Shown here: positions 9,631 to 18,784 of the stretch, piece after piece
Layout: every line of letters begins with the position of its first letter
Numbering within the stretch: the first letter of the stretch is position 1
From: Arenibacter antarcticus
Lineage (GTDB): Bacteria > Bacteroidota > Bacteroidia > Flavobacteriales > Flavobacteriaceae
DNA length: 64,000 nucleotides
Reading direction: 5' to 3'
NCBI RefSeq assembly: GCF_041320605.1
Contig: NZ_CP166679.1
Coordinates: 310,001-374,000 of the forward strand
Notes under the pieces: model-generated
The model's database searches: none
Seen by the model: the letters and a program-made list of their open reading frames with translations, nothing else
Told to the model about the DNA's origin: nothing
Made by a program: the position numbers and the translations under genes

Positions 9631-9692
9631 TGCCCAAAAATAATAGTAATTTTCCGCAAACAATTATATTAGCACTTAAAAAAAGGTATATA

Positions 9693-9995
9693 ATGATACC
9701 CCTGTCACAGATGGAGAACTACATGCTACCTTGTTTAAACAGGCAAGTTTTTGGTATTGACTGTCCAGGTTGCGGTATACAACGATCTATTTCCTTTATT
9801 CTTGAGGGTGATTTTATAGCGGCCTTTAAAATGTTTCCCGCTATTTACACCATTTTATTATTGATAGCCTTTTTGGGATTTAGCCTAGTTTTTGAAGTGA
9901 AAAATGGCTTTAAAATAAAGTTATACTTATTGTACCTAAATGCGGGTATCATGATCATTAGTTATATATTTAAAATGCTACAAATAATCTATTAA
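9693..9995 (+). CDS. DUF2752 membrane protein (first copy)
   Basis: About 100 residues from the ATG at 9693 (an upstream TTG at 9630 would add 21 residues with no family similarity). It carries the DUF2752 hallmark C-P-G-C-G-x-Q-R-S near the N-terminus, followed by two or three membrane helices. The CxxC pair could bind a metal or form a disulfide, but the biochemistry is unknown. It opens a four-gene membrane operon: 9 bp separate it from the CCC-motif gene, and a second DUF2752 protein closes the operon. Confidence 0.85.
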   Translation: MIPLSQMENYMLPCLNRQVFGIDCPGCGIQRSISFILEGDFIAAFKMFPAIYTILLLIAFLGFSLVFEVKNGFKIKLYLLYLNAGIMIISYIFKMLQIIY

Positions 9996-10004
9996 ACTAA
10001 AACT

Positions 10005-10343
10005 ATGGAACAACAAAAACTACCCAATGCAACGCTAATATTGGTCTTTGGAATAATTTCAATAGTAACCTGCTGTTGCTACGGTATTATTGGACTTATT
10101 TTCGGAATAATAGGCTTGGTACTAGCGAACAAGGCTACCAATATATACGCTCTAGATCCGGCATTATATGAAGGGTACAACAATGTGAAGCTGGGAAAAA
10201 CCTTATCCATTATAGGTATTGTATTAAATATTCTGGTAGTTATATTTTTCATTTGGATAATTTCTATCATCGGCTGGGACTCCATGCAAAATGAGGAGCT
10301 AATGAGAGAGCGACTGGAAGACTACCTACAAAATATGGAGTAA
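10005..10343 (+). CDS. CCC-motif membrane protein (DUF4190-like)
   Basis: 112 residues. The first membrane helix ends in Cys-Cys-Cys (IVTCCCYGIIG) and continues into a glycine-rich second segment (GLIFGIIGLVLANKA). A third helix lies at about residues 68-90, and the tail is acidic. This is the small membrane-protein type called 'CCC motif membrane protein' in Bacteroidota, related to DUF4190/CD225-like helix pairs. No catalytic motif. Translated together with its DUF2752 and CD225-like neighbours. Confidence 0.8.
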   Translation: MEQQKLPNATLILVFGIISIVTCCCYGIIGLIFGIIGLVLANKATNIYALDPALYEGYNNVKLGKTLSIIGIVLNILVVIFFIWIISIIGWDSMQNEELMRERLEDYLQNME

Positions 10344-10380
10344 TCTTATTCGTTATATAAAAATAAATTCAACCAAACCA

Positions 10381-10662
10381 ATGGAAAACATTCAAAGACC
10401 AAAACCAAACAACTATTTGATTCTAGCCATATTTAGTACGGTCCTATGCTGTATAATCCCTGGCATTGTCAGCATAGTCCATGCTGCTAAAGTAAATGAA
10501 GCTTATGCCCTTGAAAATTATGAAGCTGCCGAAAAGGCATCTAAAAATGCAAAAACATGGGCCCTTGTTAGCATCGGGATTGCAGTGTTTTTCTGGATAA
10601 TCTATATTGCCATTTTCGGATTCGCCATTATTGGTGGCTTAATGAGTAGTGGTGATTTCTAA
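10381..10662 (+). CDS. CD225/dispanin-like membrane protein
   Basis: 93 residues. A polar Pro-containing N-terminus leads into a membrane segment with a Cys-Cys pair (LCCIIPGIVSIVHAAKV), a short Ala/Lys/Glu helix with the AYALENYEAAEKASKNAKTW pattern, then a second membrane helix. This helix-loop-helix with the S-x-x-A-K-x-W/T-A-x-x-S-I-G core is typical of CD225/dispanin proteins, the superfamily that includes animal IFITM proteins. Bacterial members have no established function. The last codons overlap the GTG start of the following gene. Confidence 0.8.
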   Translation: MENIQRPKPNNYLILAIFSTVLCCIIPGIVSIVHAAKVNEAYALENYEAAEKASKNAKTWALVSIGIAVFFWIIYIAIFGFAIIGGLMSSGDF

Positions 10663-11068
10663 AACGTACAAAAAACCAATAATTATACTTTTGGGAGTAC
10701 TAATCACAGGAATAGTACTCCTTTATTATTTTATGGACCCCAGTAGTTCTCCATATTTCCTAAAATGTCCTTTCTACCATATTACCGGATATTACTGTAC
10801 GGGATGTGGCAGCCAAAGGGCACTTCATAATTTATTACACTTGGATATTGCCGGTGTAATGAGGCACAATGCCCTTTTCATCCCGGCTTTGTTATTGATC
10901 GCTTACCATTGGACCATAAAATACTTTCCCTTTAAGAATAGCAAAAAATATCCTGATATTGTCTATCACCCCAAAACACCGGTAATTGTTTTTTTGATCG
11001 TGGTGCTCTTCACGATTTTTAGAAACATTCCTTTGTTTCCATTTTCCCTCCTTGCTCCTGCCGGATAA
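10649..11068 (+). CDS. DUF2752 membrane protein (second copy)
   Basis: 139 residues starting at a GTG that overlaps the CD225-like gene by 14 bp. An N-terminal membrane helix is followed by the DUF2752 motif C-T-G-C-G-S-Q-R-A at about residue 50, a conserved-looking H-x-x-L-H-L-D segment and two more helices. It is diverged from the copy at 9693 but clearly the same family. Last gene of the operon; a bidirectional terminator follows at 11067-11098. Confidence 0.85.
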   Translation: MVISKTYKKPIIILLGVLITGIVLLYYFMDPSSSPYFLKCPFYHITGYYCTGCGSQRALHNLLHLDIAGVMRHNALFIPALLLIAYHWTIKYFPFKNSKKYPDIVYHPKTPVIVFLIVVLFTIFRNIPLFPFSLLAPAG

Positions 11069-11098
11069 AAAAAGCCCACTAAAATTAGCGGGCCTTTA
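11067..11098. terminator. Bidirectional terminator between convergent genes
   Basis: Arms GCCCACTAA (11074-11082) and TTAGCGGGC (11085-11093) are flanked by an A-run upstream and a T-rich tract downstream, so it can serve both the DUF2752 operon and rocD. Confidence 0.75.
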
Positions 11099-11122
11099 TT
11101 AAAAATTACTACATTAATCCTT

Positions 11123-12367
11123 TTATTTTTCGAACTTGTTTAGGGTTTTTATAATTATCGCCACACAGTCCAACAATTGCTCCCGTGTCATCACCAAAGG
11201 CGGTGCAAATCTAATGATGTTCCCATGGGTGGGTTTTGCCAATAGACCATTATCTCGTAAAGCCAAACAAATATCCCAAGCAGTAGAGCTGTTTTCGGTA
11301 TCATTGATCAGAATGGCGTTTAAGAGACCTTTTCCCCTTACTGCATTCACTATAGCACTACTAGGTATAAATTTATTTAGCGCTGCTCTAAAAAGTGCAC
11401 CCAATACCTGTGCATTTTCCGCCAATTTTTCCTCTTTAACAACCTCCAACGCGGCAATACCTACAGCCGCAGCTACTGGGTTACCTCCAAATGTACTCCC
11501 GTGGTTTCCAGGCCCAATCACATCCATGATTTCATTATCTGCCAATACGCAAGATACAGGGTAGGCACCTCCAGAAAGTGCTTTTCCTAAAATTAAGATA
11601 TCAGCCTTAACGTTCTCATGATCCACCGCCAACATCTTTCCCGTTCTGCCAATCCCAGTCTGTACTTCATCGGCAATAAAGAGAACATCGTATTTTTCAC
11701 AGAGTGCCTTAGCTTTAGCCAAATACCCTTCGGAGGGGACGTAAACTCCCGCTTCCCCTTGAATGGGCTCCACTAAAAATCCAGCTACATTATCATTGGT
11801 CTTCAACGTCTCTTCCAAGACGGATAAATTATCATATTCAATCTTAATGAATCCCTTGGTGTAGGGCCCAAAGTTTTTCCTCGCTATAGGATCGTTGGAA
11901 AAGGAGATTATAGTGGTGGTACGGCCATGAAAATTGTTCTCGCAAACTATTATCTCAGCTTCGTTCTCTGCCACTCCTTTTTTCTCATAGGCCCATTTCC
12001 TACAAATTTTTAAAGCAGTCTCAACCGCTTCTGCCCCCGTATTCATAGGCAGCAACTTATCGTAGCCAAAGGTTTCACAAGCATACTTTTCAAATTTCCC
12101 CAGGATATCATTATAAAACGCCCTAGAGGTCAAAGTCAATGTTTGCGCTTGACTTGTCATGGCATTTACAATTTTAGGATGGCAATGCCCTTGGTTTACA
12201 GCAGAATAGGCCGACAAGAAATCATAATACTTCTTTCCTTCAACATCCCATACATACACTCCCTCTCCCCTGCTTAAAACTACAGGCAACGGATGGTAGT
12301 TATGTGCTCCATACTTTTCTTCCAATGCTATTGCATCGCTAGAAGATAACTTTTCCAATACTGACAT
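11123..12367 (-). CDS. rocD: Ornithine aminotransferase
   Basis: PLP enzyme that converts ornithine and 2-oxoglutarate to glutamate semialdehyde and glutamate, linking arginine and proline metabolism. The 414-residue class III aminotransferase shows [19 protein letters not shown], the [13 protein letters not shown] cofactor segment and the PLP lysine in [11 protein letters not shown]-terminal features ([21 protein letters not shown] and [18 protein letters not shown]) are those of OAT rather than acetylornithine aminotransferase. No arginase gene is nearby. Start is the ATG at 12367. Confidence 0.95.
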   Translation of the reverse strand: MSVLEKLSSSDAIALEEKYGAHNYHPLPVVLSRGEGVYVWDVEGKKYYDFLSAYSAVNQGHCHPKIVNAMTSQAQTLTLTSRAFYNDILGKFEKYACETFGYDKLLPMNTGAEAVETALKICRKWAYEKKGVAENEAEIIVCENNFHGRTTTIISFSNDPIARKNFGPYTKGFIKIEYDNLSVLEETLKTNDNVAGFLVEPIQGEAGVYVPSEGYLAKAKALCEKYDVLFIADEVQTGIGRTGKMLAVDHENVKADILILGKALSGGAYPVSCVLADNEIMDVIGPGNHGSTFGGNPVAAAVGIAALEVVKEEKLAENAQVLGALFRAALNKFIPSSAIVNAVRGKGLLNAILINDTENSSTAWDICLALRDNGLLAKPTHGNIIRFAPPLVMTREQLLDCVAIIIKTLNKFEK

Positions 12368-12699
12368 GAATTTATAAATTTTTAAATAAAACTATAGCAA
12401 TTCCTTCTTGGGGAGAGAAATCATCCTTCGTAGTGCTGCTAAATTACAAAATATTAAATTTCCACATTACCATTCTTTCTGATAAAAAGAGAGTTTTACA
12501 GGTAGAATACTGTCAAAACAACATCCAAATTGAACTAAATTGCCATTTTAAAATAACTTCCGCAATCTACTGCGAAATGCAGCATCAAATATTCTTGGCA
12601 ATTAGGAGTAATTATTAATAAAAATGCAATCTTCCCAAAATTACTTAAAGTTCATCTGAAATGGGATTAAATCCTGAAAAATTCCCCTATTTTTGCGCC
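12368..12699. other. Intergenic region between divergent rocD and rlmD
   Basis: 332 bp, AT-rich. The only frame longer than 60 codons (12433-12618) has no start context or family resemblance and is not called. The right end carries a TATTTTTG element (12688-12695) just before the rlmD start. Confidence 0.6.
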
Positions 12700-14127
12700 A
12701 TGCGCAGAAAGAATAAAAGACAGATTTTTGAAAACGTAGAGGTGGTAGATGCCGGAGCAAAAGGCAAGACTATAGGCAAAGCTCCTGATGGCAGGGTAAT
12801 TTTCCTTACCAATACCGTTCCCGGTGATGTTGTAGACGTACAGACCACAAAAAAAAGAAAAGCCTATTTTGAGGGTGAAGCGATCCATTTTCACAGCTTA
12901 TCCCAAAAAAGAACAACCCCCGTATGTGAGCATTTTGGGGTTTGTGGCGGATGCAAGTGGCAGGATATGGGATATGAACACCAGTTGTTTTACAAACAAA
13001 AAGAGGTGGAAAATAATTTACGTAGGATAGGGCATTTGGAACTCCCAGAAACCCTGCCAATTTTAGGTTCCAAAAAACAATATTTCTATAGAAATAAAAT
13101 GGAATTTTCTTTTTCGGATAGCCGATGGTTAACCTTGGAGGAAATAAATTCTGGTAAAGATATCGAAGATAAGAATGCCTTAGGCTTCCATATTCCAGGC
13201 ATGTGGGATAAAATTCTCGACATTAAAAAATGTCATTTACAGGATGACCCATCCAATGCCATTCGTTTGGCCATTAAAGAATTTGCGATAGAAAATGACC
13301 TTTCATTTTTTAATCCACGAAATCAGCATGGTTTATTACGAACAGTTATGATACGTACGTCATCTACTGGTGAAATTATGGTATTGGTCCAATTTTTTGA
13401 GAATGACCAAGAAAAGCGTCAGCTTTTAATGGATCATCTCGCCGCCAAATTCCCAGAGATTACGGCATTACTTTACGTTGTTAACTCGAAGCAAAACGAT
13501 ACCATCTACGATCAAGAAATTGTCTGTTATGCAGGAAGAGATCATATATTTGAGGCAATGGAAGGTCTTCAGTTTAAGATAACTGCAAAATCTTTTTACC
13601 AAACCAACTCGGACCAAGCCTTTGAACTATACAAAATAACAAGGGAATTTGCTGCTCTCACGGGAGAAGAGTTGGTATACGATCTTTATACCGGCACGGG
13701 TACTATAGCCCAATTTGTAGCAAAAAATTCCAAAAAGGTAGTTGGTATAGAATCCGTCCCAGAGGCGATTGCCGATGCAAAAGCAAATGCAGAAAGAAAC
13801 AACATTTCCAATGTAGAGTTTTTTGTCGGGGACATGAAAAATGTTTTCAATGAGACCTTCATTGCTACCCACGGCAAGCCCGATATTATAATCACAGACC
13901 CCCCAAGGGATGGAATGCATAAGGATGTGGTGCAACAAATCCTCAATATTTCCCCAGAAAAAGTGGTTTACGTAAGTTGTAACAGTGCCACACAGGCAAG
14001 GGATCTAGAGCTGATGAAGGATGATTATGAAGTTGCCAAGGTACAGCCTGTAGACATGTTTCCCCAGACCCACCATGTGGAAAATGTTGTACTTTTGAAA
14101 AAACGCAAAAACCCGATTCAATCGTAA
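12700..14127 (+). CDS. rlmD: 23S rRNA (uracil-C5)-methyltransferase RlmD
   Basis: SAM-dependent enzyme that makes 5-methyluridine in 23S rRNA (the U1939 position of E. coli, by family). A TRAM domain lies at about residues 1-60 and is followed by the Fe-S cysteines C-x5-C-x2-C (CEHFGVCGGC) with a fourth Cys in KKCHL. The methyltransferase domain shows DLYTGTGTIAQF, the TDPPRDGMH motif and the catalytic cysteine in VVYVSCNSATQARD. I start at the ATG 12700 because TATTTTTG (12688-12695) sits immediately upstream; a start at 12661 would lie upstream of the likely transcript. It is translationally coupled to the next gene (TAATG). Confidence 0.93.
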   Translation: MRRKNKRQIFENVEVVDAGAKGKTIGKAPDGRVIFLTNTVPGDVVDVQTTKKRKAYFEGEAIHFHSLSQKRTTPVCEHFGVCGGCKWQDMGYEHQLFYKQKEVENNLRRIGHLELPETLPILGSKKQYFYRNKMEFSFSDSRWLTLEEINSGKDIEDKNALGFHIPGMWDKILDIKKCHLQDDPSNAIRLAIKEFAIENDLSFFNPRNQHGLLRTVMIRTSSTGEIMVLVQFFENDQEKRQLLMDHLAAKFPEITALLYVVNSKQNDTIYDQEIVCYAGRDHIFEAMEGLQFKITAKSFYQTNSDQAFELYKITREFAALTGEELVYDLYTGTGTIAQFVAKNSKKVVGIESVPEAIADAKANAERNNISNVEFFVGDMKNVFNETFIATHGKPDIIITDPPRDGMHKDVVQQILNISPEKVVYVSCNSATQARDLELMKDDYEVAKVQPVDMFPQTHHVENVVLLKKRKNPIQS

Positions 14128-14672
14128 TGATCAGCACTAAACTGCCCTTCGCGCTCCTTCTGGGCCTTATCGTTGTTTTCACCATAACTGTATTAAGTTG
14201 TGAAAAAGACGATATATGTGTAGATGGAAGCACTCCATTATTGGTTGTGCGGTTTTATGATGTGGCCAATAGGACTGAATTAAAAAAAGTACCCAGTTTT
14301 AGGATAGTAGGCATAGGTCAGAACACTACAGTTATTGGAATTGCTGATCGGTCCGATTTGGATTCCATTGCCATACCCTTAAAAGTTACTGAAAACACTA
14401 CTGGTTTTTATTTTATTGCCAATTCAGCAGATGTAGATACCCAGGACTCGGACGGAGAACCTATAAAGGTCGAGGGCGGAGACATAGATAGCTTGTATTT
14501 TAATTACAATAGGACAGAGAAATTTGTTTCCAGAGCCTGTGGTCATATTGCTAATTACGAAAATCTAAGTAGCGATTTAAAATTGGAAAGTGAAAATTGG
14601 ATAAAGGACATCGAATTTATAACCCCCTTGGTAGATAATTCAACCGAAGCCCATGTTAAAATATATCATTAG
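14127..14672 (+). CDS. DUF6452 family lipoprotein
   Basis: 181 residues with a lipoprotein signal (lipobox VLSC, Cys about residue 25) followed by a cysteine-containing beta-rich domain beginning EKDDICVDG. The layout and its place directly after rlmD match DUF6452 proteins of Flavobacteriia. Function unknown. The start overlaps the rlmD stop (TAATG), and its end overlaps the next gene by 20 bp, so the three genes form an operon. Likely at the periplasmic face of a membrane. Confidence 0.82.
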   Translation: MISTKLPFALLLGLIVVFTITVLSCEKDDICVDGSTPLLVVRFYDVANRTELKKVPSFRIVGIGQNTTVIGIADRSDLDSIAIPLKVTENTTGFYFIANSADVDTQDSDGEPIKVEGGDIDSLYFNYNRTEKFVSRACGHIANYENLSSDLKLESENWIKDIEFITPLVDNSTEAHVKIYH

Positions 14673-15462
14673 TAGTTTTTTATTCTTTGGTTTTCTTTTG
14701 GGGCATTCACAAACAAAACCCCTAGATCTTCAACCCAAGGATACGGTGAGTAGAACCGACCCTTATGGAATCAGGGTAGGTATAGATCTCAGTAAACTCC
14801 TTTTATCCACACTAAAGGAGGATTATACCGGCGTGGAAATAGTAGGAGATTATCGCCTTACCAATAATTGGTATTTGGCGGCAGAGTTGGGAAATGAAAA
14901 GAACACCAAACAAGAAGACCTTTTTAATTTTACTACCTCCGGAAGCTATCTAAAATTAGGAGCAGATTACAATACTTATGGTAATTGGTACGGGATGCAC
15001 AATATTATCCACGTTGGGGGAAGGTATGCCCTTAGTAGCTTTAGCCAGACCCTTAACAATTACCAAATATTTGATTCCAACCGATATTGGTCCAATCCAG
15101 CCTATCAAATTGACCCAGACCCGAATGCCACAAACGATTTTCCAATTGGATCTAATGTTGCACAAGAATTCAGCAGCTTAAATGCTAGTTGGCTGGAAGC
15201 TGTCATAGGTGTCAAGGCAGAACTTTTTGCCAATATATTCTTGGGTGCCAGCGTAAGGATAGGTTATTTGGTTACTAATAAGGATCCCGAAGGTTTTCGC
15301 AATTTATGGATACCCGGCTTCAACAAGGTTACCGACGACAGTAATTTTGGGGTAGGATATAACTACACCCTGACCTACTTCTTGCCCCTGTACAAAAAAG
15401 CGAAAAAAAATAAAGAGGAAAAGAAGAAAACTAAAACAGCGGAAGAAGCCCCCTTAAATTAA
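14653..15462 (+). CDS. DUF6048 family outer-membrane protein
   Basis: 269 residues with a signal peptide (about 1-19, ending LLGHSQ) and alternating beta strands with many aromatic residues (VGIDLSKLLLS, NNWYLAAELGN, FLGASVRIGYL), consistent with an outer-membrane beta-barrel. Position after a DUF6452 gene matches DUF6048. The C-terminal 20 residues are lysine/glutamate-rich and would lie beyond the last strand. Function unknown; the repeated pairing with DUF6452 suggests the two work together. Confidence 0.82.
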   Translation: MLKYIISSFLFFGFLLGHSQTKPLDLQPKDTVSRTDPYGIRVGIDLSKLLLSTLKEDYTGVEIVGDYRLTNNWYLAAELGNEKNTKQEDLFNFTTSGSYLKLGADYNTYGNWYGMHNIIHVGGRYALSSFSQTLNNYQIFDSNRYWSNPAYQIDPDPNATNDFPIGSNVAQEFSSLNASWLEAVIGVKAELFANIFLGASVRIGYLVTNKDPEGFRNLWIPGFNKVTDDSNFGVGYNYTLTYFLPLYKKAKKNKEEKKKTKTAEEAPLN

Positions 15463-15463
15463 T

Positions 15464-15694
15464 TTATATCTCCCGCACCCCTTTTAGAAAGATCCATTTC
15501 ATCATTAATTTTTTCCCGGTTTGAGTTTTAACAACTGCAAACTTAGGTGCCAGTATACTAGCCACTACCGCAGCTATTATCGCCAGCACAAGAGTGTCTA
15601 ATGACAAAAACATGCCGAGTAGTAATCTGCCTGCTACAAATAAAATTGCGAAGCTTAGAAAATTATAAAGAAATGCTTTGTGTTTTGGTTTCAA
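15464..15694 (-). CDS. Small membrane protein
   Basis: 76 residues with two hydrophobic helices (about 10-28 and 33-50) and a basic C-terminus with KKLMMKW. No family recognised. It converges with the DUF6048 gene, separated by a single base from that stop. Probably inner-membrane. It follows the methyltransferase gene at 15730 on the same strand, with 35 bp between them, and may share its transcript. Confidence 0.65.
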   Translation of the reverse strand: MKPKHKAFLYNFLSFAILFVAGRLLLGMFLSLDTLVLAIIAAVVASILAPKFAVVKTQTGKKLMMKWIFLKGVREI

Positions 15695-15729
15695 GATACG
15701 AATGGTATTAATTTAAAAATGTTTACAGG

Positions 15730-16893
15730 CTACTCCATTTTATTGAATTTAGCCTTCTTGCTCCCTTCATACATAACGTATTTCACCAAGCGCGACTCTA
15801 AATGACTATTAAAAACTTTTATCTTTCTAGAAGGACGCAATCCCACAAACTTTAAAGCTTCCAAATTAGAGGTTATAAACCAGGCATCGGTACCAGGATA
15901 ATTTCTTTTTAAGGTATTACCAATATCGGCATAAAAATCTTCCATTTCAATATCCAATCGCTCTCCATAAGGCGGATTAAATACCATATGCAAATGGTTC
16001 TCTGTGAATTTTTCCGTGTCGAAAAAATTCTTTCTCTCTATTGTGATATATTCAGATAAATTGGCGTTTTCAACGTTATCAATGGCCTTTCTAACTGCGG
16101 ATGGGGCTTTGTCATACCCAATGATCTTATGATGAAAATCTCTAGTTCTATTAAGACTACTCTCCACGATCTTATCAAAAAGTGCTTCGTCATAATCGTG
16201 CCATTTTTCGAATGCAAATTCCTTTCTGTTTATGTTTGCTGGAATATTACAGGCAATCATGGCCGCTTCGGTCAATAAGGTACCGCTACCGCACATTGGA
16301 TCTAGAAAATCGCATTGCCCGTCCCAACCACTCAATAACAATAAGCCAGCTGCCAACACCTCGTTAATAGGTGCAATATTAGTTGCCGTTCTGTATCCAC
16401 GTTGATGCAAGGATCTCCCTGAAGAATCCAAGGATACGTTACAATGATCATTTTGGATATGTATGTTGATTCGCACATCTGGGAATTTAATATCAACATC
16501 TGGCCTACTGCCATCCGTATCCCTAAACCTATCTACAATGGCATCTTTAGTTTTTTGGGAAACATATAAGGAATGTGTGAAATTCTCCGAATTCACCGTG
16601 GCATCAATAGCAAATGTAGTATCAATGGAGAGGTAATTAAACCAATCCATATCGTAGATTTTCTTGTAAAGGTCATCTTCGTTCCTAACTTTAAAAGAGT
16701 AGATTGGTTTTATAATCTTAATAGCGGTTCTAAGACACAAATTAGCCTTGTACATAAATCCTGTATCTCCTTCAAAAGAAACGCTTCTTATCCCCTCTTC
16801 TACGTTGCTGGCACCGAGGTTCCGCAACTCCTTTGCCAACATTTCCTCGAATCCAAACATGGTTTTAGCAACCATTTTAAAATTATTGTTCAT
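15730..16893 (-). CDS. THUMP-domain class I rRNA methyltransferase
   Basis: SAM-dependent RNA methyltransferase of 387 residues. A THUMP-type RNA-binding region lies at about residues 45-160. The catalytic domain shows FLDPMCGSGTLLTEAAM (SAM binding) and the N-P-P-Y-G-E-R motif typical of N2-guanine methyltransferases. It resembles the N-terminal half of E. coli RlmL, which methylates G2445 of 23S rRNA; the exact target here is inferred. A CAAAAATA block at 16914-16921 is a minus-strand TATTTTTG -7 element, 21 bp before the start codon. Confidence 0.9.
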   Translation of the reverse strand: MNNNFKMVAKTMFGFEEMLAKELRNLGASNVEEGIRSVSFEGDTGFMYKANLCLRTAIKIIKPIYSFKVRNEDDLYKKIYDMDWFNYLSIDTTFAIDATVNSENFTHSLYVSQKTKDAIVDRFRDTDGSRPDVDIKFPDVRINIHIQNDHCNVSLDSSGRSLHQRGYRTATNIAPINEVLAAGLLLLSGWDGQCDFLDPMCGSGTLLTEAAMIACNIPANINRKEFAFEKWHDYDEALFDKIVESSLNRTRDFHHKIIGYDKAPSAVRKAIDNVENANLSEYITIERKNFFDTEKFTENHLHMVFNPPYGERLDIEMEDFYADIGNTLKRNYPGTDAWFITSNLEALKFVGLRPSRKIKVFNSHLESRLVKYVMYEGSKKAKFNKME

Positions 16894-16982
16894 ACCTACC
16901 TTTAAAATTACCGCAAAAATACATTAATTTTAGCCCCCATTAGGCAATTTCCCTAATTAGTACAACACCTAATTAATCGTCC

Positions 16983-17654
16983 ATGAATTATTTACTACCC
17001 ATACTAGCGGTAATGTTGAGTTTTCTATTTGTTTATATCACCAAACCAAAAAACAAAGAAGTCTTTAAATTATTACTTGCGTTTAGCGGTGCATTTTTAT
17101 TGGCATTGACCGTTTTTGAACTTTTCCCTGAAGTATATACTGATACCGATTCCAAAATGGTTGGCGTTTTTATTATGCTAGGTATATTATTACAGATATT
17201 CTTAGAGTTTTTTTCCAAAGGAGCAGAACACGGCCATGTACATTTGGACCCAGATAACAAGGAATTTCCATGGATGTTATTCGTTAGCCTTTCAATACAC
17301 TCCTTATTAGAAGGGCTACCCATAGAAAACCACCACAACATTCTTTACGGGATTTTAGTACATAAGATCCCTATAGCAATCATTTTAAGTATATTCCTTT
17401 TGGCTTCCAAAATTAAATTGGTCCCCTCCATATTATTTATTGGGCTCTTTTCATTGATGACACCCCTTGGAACCCTGATAGCGGCAAATTTCACCTTCGT
17501 GGAAACCTATGCCGTTTATCTAAATTCACTTGTAATAGGAGTCTTTTTACATATTTCAACGGTCATCTTATTTGAAAGCTCAGAGGCTCATAAATTTAAC
17601 TTACGCAAATTGTTAGTCATCATTATTGGGATTGCAATCGCCTATGCTTTCTAG
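16983..17654 (+). CDS. ZIP family metal transporter
   Basis: Inner-membrane divalent-metal (probably zinc or iron) uptake protein, 223 residues, with about eight membrane helices. The metal-binding helices are visible: the IHSLLEGLPI segment (helix IV type, with H and E) and HKIPIAI (helix V type). A short His-containing loop (GAEHGHVH) lies between helices III and IV. A shorter member of the family, complete as far as can be judged. It is divergent from the methyltransferase gene, with no regulator beside it. Confidence 0.88.
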   Translation: MNYLLPILAVMLSFLFVYITKPKNKEVFKLLLAFSGAFLLALTVFELFPEVYTDTDSKMVGVFIMLGILLQIFLEFFSKGAEHGHVHLDPDNKEFPWMLFVSLSIHSLLEGLPIENHHNILYGILVHKIPIAIILSIFLLASKIKLVPSILFIGLFSLMTPLGTLIAANFTFVETYAVYLNSLVIGVFLHISTVILFESSEAHKFNLRKLLVIIIGIAIAYAF

Positions 17655-17816
17655 TGTTACATTAAGCCTAAGTTACCCCTAATCCAATACGTTTTTTGCG
17701 GGTTATCATCGTTAAAAAACAAGTCATCAGCTACGGCCATGCGATGATTTTTTGCCTAGATTTACCAAAAATCCATGATTACCTTGTGTGTCATTTCAGC
17801 TTTAATTTAACACTTT

Positions 17817-18245
17817 ATGTTCAGCAAGGAAGAATCTAAACAGCTACGACAAGAATTTTGGGTTTCATTTGGAAAATCGTTTCCCAGGAAATGGACCTTA
17901 TATCAAACCACTATAAAAGATTTCTCTTTTAAGTTCCACTTTGACCAGAAACAGGCCATGGTTTCCATAGATGTTGAAAATCAGGATTTGGAAAAGCGAA
18001 TAGAGTTATGGGAAAAATTAGAATCCCTTCGTTCCATTTTAATTATGGAATACCTACCAAATGCCAATTTTAATGATAGTATCATCCTTGAAAATGGGAA
18101 GGAAATCTCCAGAATATGGGTTACTAAAACCAATGTTTCTATACACAACAAAAACACTTGGCAAGAGACTATGGAGTTCTTAAGGGATACTATGTTGAAA
18201 ATAGAAGCTTTTTATACGGAGTTTGAGGATATCATTAAGCCATAG
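17817..18245 (+). CDS. DUF4268 family protein
   Basis: 142 residues, no signal peptide, cytoplasmic. The start MFSKEESKQLRQEFWVSFGK and the FHFDQKQAMVSIDVENQD segment match the DUF4268 fold found alone or at the C-terminus of nuclease-like proteins. No catalytic motif is evident in this stand-alone form. Function unknown. It is the last chromosomal gene before the insertion sequence at 18386. Confidence 0.82.
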   Translation: MFSKEESKQLRQEFWVSFGKSFPRKWTLYQTTIKDFSFKFHFDQKQAMVSIDVENQDLEKRIELWEKLESLRSILIMEYLPNANFNDSIILENGKEISRIWVTKTNVSIHNKNTWQETMEFLRDTMLKIEAFYTEFEDIIKP

Positions 18246-18377
18246 CGACTATATCATAATGTCCCATAAAAAGAATATATCATATATTTTCAATGGTATA
18301 AAATATTATCCCTAGGTTCAGATTAGTCCGCTAAAAAATGGCCGTGAAATTACTAATAAGGTCTCCAAATCGAACAC

Positions 18378-18385
18378 TATTTAGC
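18378..18385. repeat. Left target-site duplication of the IS
   Basis: TATTTAGC, identical to 19797-19804 on the other side of the element. Confidence 0.8.
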
Positions 18386-18442
18386 GCGTCAAGTGTAAAA
18401 CTTGGGGAGAATCTTTATCTTTGACAACAAAGAGATTAGATC

Positions 18443-18784
18443 TTGGATATAGAATTAGTGCGGTATTTATTGCCAGAAGGCGTTTTGGATTACTTTGAAA
18501 TTGTAGGCCATAAATCATCAGAAGGTAAGATTCATTTTTACTTAGAAGAAAAGAACGTGCTCCCCAAAGAGCACCAATCAGAAATAGCCCAGTCCAAAGG
18601 CTTCCTGCCAGAGATAACAGTTGAGGACTTCCCCTTAAGAGGTAAATCGGTACTGCTCCATATAAAGCGTAGGCGCTGGACTCTTATGGATACGGGAAAG
18701 ATCATAAAAAGAGATTGGAATTTAATAGCTAAAGGCACTCGGATAACCAGCGAGTTTGCCTCTTTTTTAAAAGGTATCGCTTGA
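18443..18784 (+). CDS. ISAon1-type transposase, N-terminal frame
   Basis: 113 residues from a TTG start. It matches the ISAon1 'N-region' protein: LLPEGVLDYFEIV near the start, then FPLRGKSVLLHIKRRRW, probably a helix-turn-helix-like end-binding region. The frame stops at 18784, while the catalytic frame is already open from 18771, with a T6A4 run at 18763-18772 just before. A +1 (or -2) frameshift would fuse the two; in-frame alignment suggests the join is at or near the TGA. Otherwise the two proteins are made separately. Confidence 0.82.
   Translation: MDIELVRYLLPEGVLDYFEIVGHKSSEGKIHFYLEEKNVLPKEHQSEIAQSKGFLPEITVEDFPLRGKSVLLHIKRRRWTLMDTGKIIKRDWNLIAKGTRITSEFASFLKGIA

Noticed and set aside
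12433-12618. 61-codon plus-strand frame
   Set aside because: No family, no start context, AT-rich intergenic composition between divergent genes.
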